From Rhizobium mesosinicum (lineage in GTDB: Bacteria; Pseudomonadota; Alphaproteobacteria; Rhizobiales; Rhizobiaceae), in assembly GCF_019511345.1 (NCBI RefSeq), contig NZ_JAEUAK010000006.1:62001-126000 (forward strand): a stretch of DNA of 64,000 bases, read 5' to 3'. The notes under the pieces were generated by a model that had not been told where the DNA came from, searched no databases, and was given only the letters and a program-made list of their open reading frames with translations. Made by a program: the position numbers and the translations under genes. Below, piece after piece: positions 22,050-30,732 of this stretch. How positions within the stretch are numbered: the first letter of the stretch is position 1; each line of letters starts with the position of its first letter.

Positions 22050-24524
22050 ATGCGGGGGCGGTTGGCAAGCATCGGGGCTGAGGAAAGCTTGCTTTCCGAA
22101 GGGTGGAATCTGGTTCTGACCGAGCCCGACGCCTGCGCGACACCCCACGATATCCACCTTTCGGCGCAGTTCATTCCCGCACCTGTTCCGGGCACTGTCG
22201 CAGCGGCGCTCGAAAGAGCAGGGCTGTTTGACCGGGAAAATCCACAGCCTCTGAACACCAAGGACGCCTGGTACCTGACCCGCCTCTTCGATACGGAGCC
22301 AGGTGAGGCGATCCTGCGTTTTGAGGGGCTGGCGACGATCTGCCATGTTTTTCTCAACGGTCAGGAAATCCTCTCTTCCGAAAGCATGTTCACTACGCAC
22401 GAAATGCCGGTGACGCTGACAGGCGGGGATGAACTGGCGCTGTGTTTCCGGGCGCTTGGCCCTCATCTGTCGGAGCCCGGGCCGCGTGCTCGCTGGCGAC
22501 CGCAAATGATTGCGCCTCAGGGGCTGAAGAATGTCCGCAATACGCTGCTCGGGCATATGCCCGGCTGGTGCCCGGAGATCCATGCCGTTGGGCCGTGGCG
22601 ACCGATTTCGCTCGTGCGCCGGGGCGCGGCTTCGGTCGATAATGTTTCGGTGCGCGCGGTGTTGGAGGAAAAAGGCGCGGGGCGACTCAGCGTTTCGCTT
22701 TATACCGCTGGCGAAGAGCCGGTAATGCTGTTGCGTTGCGCCGGCGCCGAGCAGGCTTTCGAGAAGATCGGCGATCGGCACTATTCGGCGATTCTCAAGC
22801 TTTCCGACATCGAGGCGTGGTGGCCGCATACGCATGGCGTGCCGCATCTCTATGAGGTGACGCTGGTTATCGATGGCGAAGAACATTCGCTGGGCAAAGC
22901 CGGTTTTCGCCGTATCGAGGCCGACCATGGCGCTGATGGCAACGATTTCGCGCTTGTGGTCAACGGCGAGCGGGTCTTCTGCCGCGGCGCGGTCTGGACA
23001 ACGGCCGATATCGTGCGGCTGCCTGGCGAGCGGGCCGATTACGAGCCCTTCCTGCGGCTTGCTGCCGAGGCCGGCATGAACATGATCCGCATCGGCGGTA
23101 CCATGGCCTATGAAACACCCGACTTTTTCGCGCTCTGCGATGCGCTTGGGCTGATGGTCTGGCAGGACTTCATGTTCGCCAATTTCGACTATCCCAAGAA
23201 TGACAAGGCGTTTATCGGCCATGTGCATGCCGAAGTGGAAGCGTTTCTGCACGGCGTACAGCTCTCGCCCTCGCTAGCGATGCTCTGCGGCGGCAGCGAA
23301 ATCCATCAGCAGGCGGCGATGTTCGGCCTGCCCCCGGATTTCTGGAGCGGGCCGATCACCGACGAGATCATTCCGGCGATCTGCCAGCGCATGCGGCCGG
23401 ATGTGCCCTATGTGCCGAATTCGCCCTATGGCGGGGCGATGCCCTTTTCGCCCAACGCTGGCGTCACGCATTATTACGGCGTCGGTGCCTATATGCGGCC
23501 GCTCGAGGATGCCCGCCGCGCCGAGGTGCGCTTTGCGGCCGAAAGCCTCGCCTTTGCCCATGTGCCGCAGCAGCGGACCCTGCAGCGGCATCTCGACGTG
23601 CCTTCGGTTCACAGTCCGCTCTGGAAAGAGCGGGTGCCGCGTGACCGCGGTGCTTCCTGGGATTTCGAGGATATCAGAGATTTCTATCTCGGACTTCTCT
23701 ACGATCTCGATCCGGCCAGACTCCGCCGCGAAGACCCCGAGCGCTATCTCGATCTTTCGCGCGCAGTGACGGGAGAAGTGCTGGAGGAGACCTTTGCCGA
23801 ATGGCGAGGCAAGGGATCGTCCTGCAATGGCGCGCTCGTCTGGACGCTGCAGGATCTGTTGCCTGGCCCCGGCTGGGGCGTGATCGACTCTACCGGCGAG
23901 CCGAAGCCTGTCTGGCATGCAATGTGCCGCGCCTTCCGTCCGGTGCAGGCAGTTTTTACGGACGAGGGTACGAACGGCCTCCATGTCCACGTCATCAACG
24001 AAACGGATAGGGTGGTCGCTCTCGAGCTCGATGTGGCCTGCCTGCGCGATGGGCGCCAGCAGGTCGCGAGCGGCAGCAAGGCTTTCAATCTCGACCCGAG
24101 GAGCGTGGAGCGTATCGCTTGCACCGATCTCTTCGGCGGCTTCTTCGATGCGGCTTATGCCTTCCGTTTTGGCGCGCCATCGCATGACGTCAGCGTTGCC
24201 TGGCTGCGGTCGGCGATGGACGGCGCGCTGCTGGCGCAGGCTTTCCATTTCCCGCGCGGCCGAGCCAGAGCCTTCCACGACGCGACGATCGAGGCGTCCT
24301 TCATCCGTGAGGGCGATGATTGGTTCATCACGCTTGCGACCGACAGGCTGGCTCAATCCGTGCATATCGATGTCGAAGGCTACCGGGCTGAAGAGGACTG
24401 GTTCCATCTGGCGCCAGGTCCTGCCAAGCGAGTGAAGCTCATCGCTGCTGCGGGTACTGATGGCGATGCATTGCCGGCGGGCGAAATCAGAAGCGTCGGC
24501 GCCTTGCGCCGTTTCGCGCTTTAA
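22050..24524 (+). CDS. Glycoside hydrolase family 2 protein, beta-mannosidase-like, with altered acid/base motif
   Basis: This 824-residue protein has the GH2 domain order: jelly-roll sugar-binding domain (about 15-190, with DAWYLTRLF and VFLNGQEI), Ig-like domain (about 195-295), TIM barrel (about 300-640, with AGMNMIRIGG and LGLMVWQDFMFA), and C-terminal beta domains. The acid/base Glu is expected in CGGSEIHQQ (Glu417), where Ser replaces the Asn that normally precedes it; the candidate nucleophile is Glu498 in RFAAES. No signal peptide is seen, so it is probably cytoplasmic. It sits in an operon with a carrier ligase and a glycosyltransferase, unlike a catabolic mannosidase, and could trim or transfer sugars on a nascent glycan. 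Confidence 0.8.
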   Translation: MRGRLASIGAEESLLSEGWNLVLTEPDACATPHDIHLSAQFIPAPVPGTVAAALERAGLFDRENPQPLNTKDAWYLTRLFDTEPGEAILRFEGLATICHVFLNGQEILSSESMFTTHEMPVTLTGGDELALCFRALGPHLSEPGPRARWRPQMIAPQGLKNVRNTLLGHMPGWCPEIHAVGPWRPISLVRRGAASVDNVSVRAVLEEKGAGRLSVSLYTAGEEPVMLLRCAGAEQAFEKIGDRHYSAILKLSDIEAWWPHTHGVPHLYEVTLVIDGEEHSLGKAGFRRIEADHGADGNDFALVVNGERVFCRGAVWTTADIVRLPGERADYEPFLRLAAEAGMNMIRIGGTMAYETPDFFALCDALGLMVWQDFMFANFDYPKNDKAFIGHVHAEVEAFLHGVQLSPSLAMLCGGSEIHQQAAMFGLPPDFWSGPITDEIIPAICQRMRPDVPYVPNSPYGGAMPFSPNAGVTHYYGVGAYMRPLEDARRAEVRFAAESLAFAHVPQQRTLQRHLDVPSVHSPLWKERVPRDRGASWDFEDIRDFYLGLLYDLDPARLRREDPERYLDLSRAVTGEVLEETFAEWRGKGSSCNGALVWTLQDLLPGPGWGVIDSTGEPKPVWHAMCRAFRPVQAVFTDEGTNGLHVHVINETDRVVALELDVACLRDGRQQVASGSKAFNLDPRSVERIACTDLFGGFFDAAYAFRFGAPSHDVSVAWLRSAMDGALLAQAFHFPRGRARAFHDATIEASFIREGDDWFITLATDRLAQSVHIDVEGYRAEEDWFHLAPGPAKRVKLIAAAGTDGDALPAGEIRSVGALRRFAL

Positions 24525-24533
24525 GGAGCGGTC

Positions 24534-25742
24534 ATGACGATCAGGGTGCAGGCGGAAGAGGCTTTGCGGGGCGTCTATCGGAGGGTGCGCGGGCATCTGC
24601 TGCAGCGGCTGATTGTCAAATCGCGGCTTGCCTTCAATCCGCGTCGACCGGTTGAGATCGTCGGCTACCTGTCGATGGCGGCGGGTGTAGGCGAATCCGC
24701 GCGCCTTTGCGCTGCTGCACTTTCGCAGGTGGGCCGTGAAATCGTGCTTGCGGATGTCAGCACACATCCGGACGAAGACGAGCTGGTCGAATGGACGTCC
24801 GAGCAAATCTCCGGCGGCCAGCCGGGAAGCCGCATATGGCATCTCAATCCGCCCATGCTGCCGCGCGCGATCCTGAAGAAAGGCCTCGGCAATTTCACCC
24901 GCGCCTTCAATATCGGTTACTGGGCATGGGAGCTGGAAGTGGTGCCGGCGGAATGGCGCAATGCCATGCACTATATGAACGCCGTCTTCGTTCCCTCGGA
25001 ATTCACCAGGCGCGCAATCGCACCGCATACGACAGCACCTGTCATTGTCGTGCCGCACCCGGTGACCGAGCGGCCGGCCGCTGACGGCATCAGGCAGAAA
25101 TTCGGAATTGCCGAGGACGCGTTTCTCGTATCCTTCATCTTCAGCGCCGGTTCCTCGATCAACCGCAAGAACCCGCAGGCAGCGATCGAAGCCTTTAGGC
25201 TCTTCAGCGCCGAATGCCGCAATGCCTTCCTGCTGATGAAGGCGAGCGGCAACCCGGCGAGGGACGAGGCGCTTAGGGCACTCATGCAGTCCGTGGAAGG
25301 CGACCGCAACATCAGGATCGTTATCGACAATCTGGCGAGTTCGGAGATCAACGGCATTATCCGTGATTCCAACGCCTATCTTTCGCTGCATCGTTCGGAG
25401 GGGTTCGGTCTGACGGTGGCTGAAGCGATCATGCACCGCACGCCTGTCGTCTCCACAGGATGGTCGGGTACTGCAGACTTTTGCGACCCTGATAATACCT
25501 GGCTGGTCGAGCCCTCACTTATTCCCGTCATCGATGATCATCCGGAATTTGCCGATCTCAAGGATGCCGTCTGGGCCGATCCGTCACCGCTAGCAGCAGC
25601 AGCGCATCTGAAGGGCATCTATTCCGATCCTGATGGTGCGAGGCGGAAGTCGGAGGGGGCTCGAGACTATCTGATGCGCCATCTTGCCAAGCACAGCTAC
25701 GACAAGGCGCTTTCACGGCTTTCGGCGATGCAGGCAAGCTAA
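24534..25742 (+). CDS. GT4-like glycosyltransferase
   Basis: This 402-residue GT-B glycosyltransferase has an N-terminal acceptor domain (GYLSMAAGVGESARL, about 44-58) and a C-terminal nucleotide-sugar domain with FSAGSSINRKNP, HRSEGFGLTVAE (the EX7E motif, about 283-294) and TGWSGTADF. A strong AAGGAG overlaps the previous stop, showing tight coupling to the GH2 gene. The first 35 residues are basic and amphipathic and may bind the membrane face. It probably adds a sugar to a lipid-linked or cytoplasmic acceptor that the downstream flippase exports. Donor and acceptor are unknown. Confidence 0.85.
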   Translation: MTIRVQAEEALRGVYRRVRGHLLQRLIVKSRLAFNPRRPVEIVGYLSMAAGVGESARLCAAALSQVGREIVLADVSTHPDEDELVEWTSEQISGGQPGSRIWHLNPPMLPRAILKKGLGNFTRAFNIGYWAWELEVVPAEWRNAMHYMNAVFVPSEFTRRAIAPHTTAPVIVVPHPVTERPAADGIRQKFGIAEDAFLVSFIFSAGSSINRKNPQAAIEAFRLFSAECRNAFLLMKASGNPARDEALRALMQSVEGDRNIRIVIDNLASSEINGIIRDSNAYLSLHRSEGFGLTVAEAIMHRTPVVSTGWSGTADFCDPDNTWLVEPSLIPVIDDHPEFADLKDAVWADPSPLAAAAHLKGIYSDPDGARRKSEGARDYLMRHLAKHSYDKALSRLSAMQAS

Positions 25743-25831
25743 ACTGAGCGCCTTACTCCCCTTTATTTTAACATTTCCAATTTAGAGATGGCTTGTTTTC
25801 GGCCGCGCTGCGGCTTCGGGCGGATGGACGG

Positions 25832-28800
25832 ATGTCGAAGGGCATTATTGCAAATTCGGTGATGAATGCGGCGGCAGGCATGCTGCTTCTGGTGACGGGG
25901 TTTGTGTCCTCGATCATAACTGCACGCCTGCTCGGCCCCGAGGCCAACGGCATCGTCGCCTTCTCGCTCTGGCTCGTCGTCACAGGGGCCTCGATTGCCG
26001 AACTCGGCTCCAGCATCACGCTTCTGAAGACACTGCCGCAGCTTTCGGCACAGGGTTACAACTTCGAGCAACGCAGGGGATTTGCCTCGATCCTGGTCAC
26101 CTTCACGGTCTGCTCCACGTTGGTGCTGCTGGGGCTTTATGCCCTGTTCTTCCTGACATCGGAGGAAATGCATTGGGCCGACACCGCGCCGTCGGTGGCG
26201 CTCGTGACAGGCATTCTCTTTTTCGTCCAGGCGATCGGCTCTTTCGTCAAATTTTACCTCATCGGCGAAAAGCGGCTCGGCACGTTCTTCCAGCTGACGC
26301 TGATCGTCTCGGTTTTCCAGCTTGTCGGCGTGGCGGTCGGTGCCGTCTTTTACGGTGTGCAGGGCGTGCTTGTCGGCTATGCACTCGGCCAGCTCGTGCT
26401 TTTCGTCGCTACCTTGCCGATCCTCTTTGCCCGTCGTGACCGCTGCGGTGTCTCCCTCAAATATCTGGCTTCGTCGTCGGTCATCCTGTCGATGCAGTTC
26501 ATCATCGATTCGATCTTCCTCAACCGTATCGAACTGCTTTTCCTGCAGCAGTTCTGGTCGGTGGAAATGGTCGGCTTCTACGCTGCCGGCCTGTCGATCG
26601 CCAATATCGCGCTGCAGCTTCCGATCCAGATGAGCGGCAGCCTGCTCCCCTATTATTCGGAACGGCGGCATACCAGCGCCGACTCCAAGTTCCCGGTCGA
26701 CGCCTTTGCCGCTGTCATCCGCAGCATGGCCTATATCGTGCTGCCTATGAGCCTGGGGCTTGCCGCGATCTCTACTGAACTTGTGCATGTGGTCTTTGGC
26801 GAAGCCTTCGACCGAAGCGCTGGAGTTGTCGCACTGCTTGCGCTCGTCGCGCCTGCCTACACTCTCATGCAGGTTCTCAGCCTGTACCTGCTTTCAATCG
26901 ACAAAGCCAATGTACGGTTGAAAATCAGTGTGATAGGTGGCCTGCTGATGGTGGCAGGTTGTTTACTCATCGTACCTAGTCTGGCCGCCGAGGGCGCCGC
27001 GCTTGTGCGCATAGCCGTATTCGTTGCGATGTCGGTAATGATGGTCAGACAAACTGGCTTCGGAACGCAGCTTTCGGGCCTTTATCTCAGCCTTACGAAG
27101 ATTACTCTTGCGGCGGTATTTTGCGCCTGCGGTGCCGTTACTGCACTTGAGCTCGTCCAGGGTCCTGTCGGTCTTGTCGCGGCGATCATCGCTGGCACAT
27201 TCGCGTATTTTGCTGCGTTGAAAGTCCTCCGTGCCGTTCCTGCCGAAGATATCCGGGTGCTGCGCTCGATCCTCGACAAGATGCCCGCATTGCTGCAGGG
27301 ATCGGCAAGGCGCGTGGTCGATTTCATCACCGCGCCGACCCAAGAAGGAGAAGAGAAGAAGCCGGTCAACGAAGAATTCTCGCGTGAACCGGCGGAAGGC
27401 GCCGGCCGCTCCGCTGCTCTTCCCGTTGTCTTTGACGGCACGATTGGTCTCTTCATGCCGGAAAAGGCTGACGTCGCAAAACGCTCGGCTGCTGTCCTCT
27501 TCGTCAGCCCCTGGGGTTTCGAGGAAATGTGCACACGGAAATTCTATCGTGTGGCAGCGGAGCATTTTTCCGACATCGGCGTGCCGAGCCTGCGTTTCGA
27601 CTATACTGGCACCGGTGACGCGCTCGATTTCGGCAATCAGATGCCAAGCCTGGAAATCTGGAAGAACTCCATCCGCGCGGCCGCTGTAAAGCTGAAGGCG
27701 CTTAGCGGTTGCTCGCAGATAATCCTTATCGGCCAGGGTCTCGGCGGCACGCTTGCTCATTTGACCGGTCATTCGATCGAGGGCGTCGGCAGCGTCGTGC
27801 TGCTCGCGCCTGTTCTGAGCGGCAGGGGGCATCTGCGCGAAATCAACATGTGGTCGCGGATCATCCATGCCGACCTCGGCCTCGGTAAGGAACATGCGCC
27901 GAGCACGCAGGTCCAGATCGCCGGGTTGACCCTGCCGGACGCGATTGCCGCGGAAATCGGCAAGCTCAATATCAGTTCACCGCAGGACTTAGCGGCGCCG
28001 AATTACCTCATCCTCGAACGTCCGGTTCGGGTTGACGATACGGCCTTCGCCGACGCCCTGAAGGCACTCGGCGGCAATGTCGAGCAGCGTGTTTTCGAAG
28101 GTTATGACGAGCTGGTCACGAACCCGCTCTTTGCCAAAACGCCGATGGCAGTCATCGCGCTGCTCACCGAATGGCTTGTCGAGACAGCCGCGCCTGCCGC
28201 ATCCGCGGTTCATTCTCCGCAGGAGGTCGAAAACCAGCCGCTCGCGGGTGATGGTTTCGAGGAAATTCCGGTTCGTTTCGGAGCCTTTCAGCATCTCATC
28301 GGTGTCGTCAGCCGGCCGCAGGGCGAGATCAAAGGTAATGCCGTACTCTTCATGTCGACGGCCTATGACCGACATGCCGGTTGGGGCCGTACGACGGTCG
28401 ATATGGCACGTGAGCTCGCTCGCCAGGGCGTCGTTTCGCTGCGCTTCGATTCCGCCAATGTCGGCGACAGCGTTCCGCGCCCGGATGCGCCGGAACAGGT
28501 TCTCTATTCCGCGAAACAGACCGAAGACGCGCTCGCCTCGCTTGATCTTTTGGAAAGCTTCGTTGCCGGACCGATCATGGTCGCCGGTCGCTGCAGCGGC
28601 GGTTATGTGGCGCTGCGCGCCGGCATCGAGGATGAGCGGCTGAAGGCGATCGTTTCCATCAATCCCTTCGTCTATTACTGGGATCCCGAGATGCCGGTGC
28701 GACGCGAACATGTCGTCTCAGTTCCGCGCAGCGTCGACGACTACGGTCAGCGGATGATGCGGCTCGACACGGTCAAGCGGCTGTTCCGCGGCGAGGTCGA

Positions 28801-29143
28801 TGTCTTTGCGGCCCTGCAGAACATCTTCATCGCGATCGGCCGCCGGCTTTCGCCGCGCATCGCGCCGCTCGTGGAACTCATTCCGGGCCGCCGCCATATC
28901 GCACGCCAGGTGCGTCAATCCTTTGCGGCACTCGGCAAACGCAAGGTGCCGCTGACTCTGATCTACAGCGAAGGCGATGTCGGTCTCGACCACATGTATT
29001 TCCACTTCGGTCCGCGCGGTCATAAGTTCGCGCGCCACCCGAACGTGCGTCTGGTGATGCTGCAGGATGCCGATCACAATCTGACGCCGCCGGAATCGCG
29101 CAAGCTGGTGCTGGACGAGATCGTCCGGCTGGCGAAAGCTTGA
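25832..29143 (+). CDS. Wzx-like flippase fused to two alpha/beta-hydrolase domains
   Basis: This protein of about 1,103 residues has residues 1-470 as a polytopic flippase of the Wzx/MATE-like polysaccharide exporter fold (NSVMNAAAGMLLLVTGFVSS, GLLGPEA-like ARLLGPEANGIVAFSLW). A charged linker follows (about 490-530). A first alpha/beta-hydrolase unit (about 540-770) has GQGLGG at the nucleophile elbow, so residue 636 is Gly and the domain looks inactive. A second (about 795-1103) has GRCSGG with Cys921 as candidate nucleophile and DADHN with His1082. The start at 25832 is preferred over a TTG at 25793. It probably flips a lipid-linked glycan and edits or acylates it on the cytoplasmic side (inference). 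Confidence 0.8.
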   Translation: MSKGIIANSVMNAAAGMLLLVTGFVSSIITARLLGPEANGIVAFSLWLVVTGASIAELGSSITLLKTLPQLSAQGYNFEQRRGFASILVTFTVCSTLVLLGLYALFFLTSEEMHWADTAPSVALVTGILFFVQAIGSFVKFYLIGEKRLGTFFQLTLIVSVFQLVGVAVGAVFYGVQGVLVGYALGQLVLFVATLPILFARRDRCGVSLKYLASSSVILSMQFIIDSIFLNRIELLFLQQFWSVEMVGFYAAGLSIANIALQLPIQMSGSLLPYYSERRHTSADSKFPVDAFAAVIRSMAYIVLPMSLGLAAISTELVHVVFGEAFDRSAGVVALLALVAPAYTLMQVLSLYLLSIDKANVRLKISVIGGLLMVAGCLLIVPSLAAEGAALVRIAVFVAMSVMMVRQTGFGTQLSGLYLSLTKITLAAVFCACGAVTALELVQGPVGLVAAIIAGTFAYFAALKVLRAVPAEDIRVLRSILDKMPALLQGSARRVVDFITAPTQEGEEKKPVNEEFSREPAEGAGRSAALPVVFDGTIGLFMPEKADVAKRSAAVLFVSPWGFEEMCTRKFYRVAAEHFSDIGVPSLRFDYTGTGDALDFGNQMPSLEIWKNSIRAAAVKLKALSGCSQIILIGQGLGGTLAHLTGHSIEGVGSVVLLAPVLSGRGHLREINMWSRIIHADLGLGKEHAPSTQVQIAGLTLPDAIAAEIGKLNISSPQDLAAPNYLILERPVRVDDTAFADALKALGGNVEQRVFEGYDELVTNPLFAKTPMAVIALLTEWLVETAAPAASAVHSPQEVENQPLAGDGFEEIPVRFGAFQHLIGVVSRPQGEIKGNAVLFMSTAYDRHAGWGRTTVDMARELARQGVVSLRFDSANVGDSVPRPDAPEQVLYSAKQTEDALASLDLLESFVAGPIMVAGRCSGGYVALRAGIEDERLKAIVSINPFVYYWDPEMPVRREHVVSVPRSVDDYGQRMMRLDTVKRLFRGEVDVFAALQNIFIAIGRRLSPRIAPLVELIPGRRHIARQVRQSFAALGKRKVPLTLIYSEGDVGLDHMYFHFGPRGHKFARHPNVRLVMLQDADHNLTPPESRKLVLDEIVRLAKA

Positions 29144-29158
29144 GAATTTTCTGACCTT

Positions 29159-30325
29159 TTAAGTGCCAATGCCAATTGAGCGGTAGAGGTCTATATACCG
29201 TTCCGCGACGGCATCCCACGAATAGGCATGGGCGGCCTGCATGAGGCTCTTCCGCAAGGACAAACCCTCGACGGTGACGTTGCGATAGGCTTTCTCGATC
29301 GCATCCGCTGCCAATTCCGGCCTCGTGAAGTCGGCGAGGATGATTTCCTCATGCCGCCGGGCGAGCACCCGATAGGCCTCGTTGGTGTTGAGGACCGGCT
29401 GCAGTCCAGCGCTCATGGCTTCCAGCGCAACGATGCCGAAACCTTCATATTCCGATGCCGAAGCCATGAGTGATGCCTTGGCAATGATGCCGCGGATCGC
29501 GTGATTGTCCGGCGAAACCGTCAGGGTTACGGATGCTTGCAACGATCTTGCGGCAATCTCCCGCCTGACGTCAGCGGCATCAAGATCGGATTCGGCGCCG
29601 ATAATGTCGAGATGCCAATTGGGATGACGTTTTAGGAGTACGGCCGTCGCGTCCAGCAGAAGATCGAGCCGTTTGTTTACGGAGAAGCGCCCGATCGTGA
29701 CGATGCGCCGCTCGGGTGTGCGCGAGGCGGCATCGGCGAATTTGCCGACATCGGCACCATTCTCGATGGTCATGCCATCGGGGACGATCTGGACGAACTG
29801 GCTGAGGTCCGACGCGCTGCAGCAAATGACGCGTCGATAGGCGATCGCCGAGAGCCGCGTCAGCGTTCTGAACCAGACTTTCTTGATGGCAAGGAATTTC
29901 TTCGTGTGAAAGAAACCGCCGTGGGTCGTGACGACCATGGGCTTGCGATGCAGGAACCTGCCCCAGGCGAGCGCATCGAAGAAGAAGTCGATCGCATGGA
30001 CATGAATGAGATCTGCATCGCCGATATGGCGGAAGACCTGCGGCGCTACCGGATAGCGGCGGCTGCCGGACCAGGGGATGCGGACAACCTCGATGCCGTC
30101 GATGGTTTCGCGCGCCGGCAGCTTGTTTTCAGGTGCGGTAAAGAGAGAATCGAGCGTGACGACGCGAACGCGGTATCCGCGTTTCAGGGTCTGGCGGGCG
30201 AGATTGGCGACTACATCTTCCAGACCACCGCGGTTCGGCAGAAACTGGCGTACGACATGCACGATGAGAGGTGCAGCATCAAGCTGCGGCCTTTTCTCGA
30301 CGGTCTCTTTCATGGGGACGGACAT
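29159..30325 (-). CDS. GT4-family glycosyltransferase
   Basis: This 388-residue GT-B enzyme has an N-terminal domain beginning with VHVVRQFLPNRGGLEDVV, typical of GT4 envelope glycosyltransferases, followed by HVHAIDFFFDAL and THGGFFHTKK. The C-terminal donor domain shows IGRFSVNKRLD (about 218-228) and ASEYEGFGIVALEAMSAG with the EX7E motif. It is convergent with the flippase-hydrolase gene, with the stops 15 bp apart, so it has a separate promoter but probably belongs to the same polysaccharide locus. The sugar specificity cannot be read. Confidence 0.86.
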   Translation of the reverse strand: MSVPMKETVEKRPQLDAAPLIVHVVRQFLPNRGGLEDVVANLARQTLKRGYRVRVVTLDSLFTAPENKLPARETIDGIEVVRIPWSGSRRYPVAPQVFRHIGDADLIHVHAIDFFFDALAWGRFLHRKPMVVTTHGGFFHTKKFLAIKKVWFRTLTRLSAIAYRRVICCSASDLSQFVQIVPDGMTIENGADVGKFADAASRTPERRIVTIGRFSVNKRLDLLLDATAVLLKRHPNWHLDIIGAESDLDAADVRREIAARSLQASVTLTVSPDNHAIRGIIAKASLMASASEYEGFGIVALEAMSAGLQPVLNTNEAYRVLARRHEEIILADFTRPELAADAIEKAYRNVTVEGLSLRKSLMQAAHAYSWDAVAERYIDLYRSIGIGT

Positions 30326-30427
30326 TTCCCACCTATTCTCTGTGGGAATGACCAGCCACGCCGGCCGTTAAGGTGCGGTATATGTAGGGGCGCCCGACCG
30401 GCTTTATTACCAAAAGGGTTAACCGGT

Positions 30428-30664
30428 TCAGAACGCCTTGAAGGTCAGTGTCGTCAGCGAACGGACGATGCCGGGGATGTTGGCAATGTTGTCGTTGATG
30501 AACTTGCCGATATCCTGGCCTTCTTCGATATAGACCTTGAGCAGCAGATCGTAATTGCCCGATGTCGAATAGAGCTCCGAGACCAATTCGGTCTTGTAGA
30601 TGGCGTCGGCGACCTCGTAGGTCTTGCCGGGCGCGCATTGGAGCTGGACGAAGATCGGCTTCAT
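30428..30664 (-). CDS. Stand-alone Lrp/AsnC ligand-binding (RAM) domain protein
   Basis: This 78-residue protein equals the C-terminal regulatory domain of Lrp/AsnC factors without the DNA-binding half. It reads as a ferredoxin-like fold: KPIFVQLQCAPGKTYEVAD, GNYDLLLKVYIEEGQD and IPGIVRSLTTLTF. Stand-alone versions oligomerise and bind amino acids. CAGGAAACTCCC precedes the ATG at 30664, which is why this start is chosen over an upstream in-frame ATG at 30697. It lies just beside a lysine-degradation locus, so lysine or a related amino acid could be its ligand (speculative). Confidence 0.85.
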   Translation of the reverse strand: MKPIFVQLQCAPGKTYEVADAIYKTELVSELYSTSGNYDLLLKVYIEEGQDIGKFINDNIANIPGIVRSLTTLTFKAF

Positions 30665-30732
30665 GGGAGTTTCCTGCATCGAATTCTGATGGCGCATAAT
30701 GGTCGAAACCGCTGCTGCGATGCAAGCCTTCC

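Noticed and set aside
23274..25436. A 720-codon open frame on the minus strand opposite the GH2 and GT4 genes
   Set aside because: It is an antisense shadow of two well-supported genes; its translation is rich in Arg, His and Asp with no family motif, as expected from high-GC third positions.
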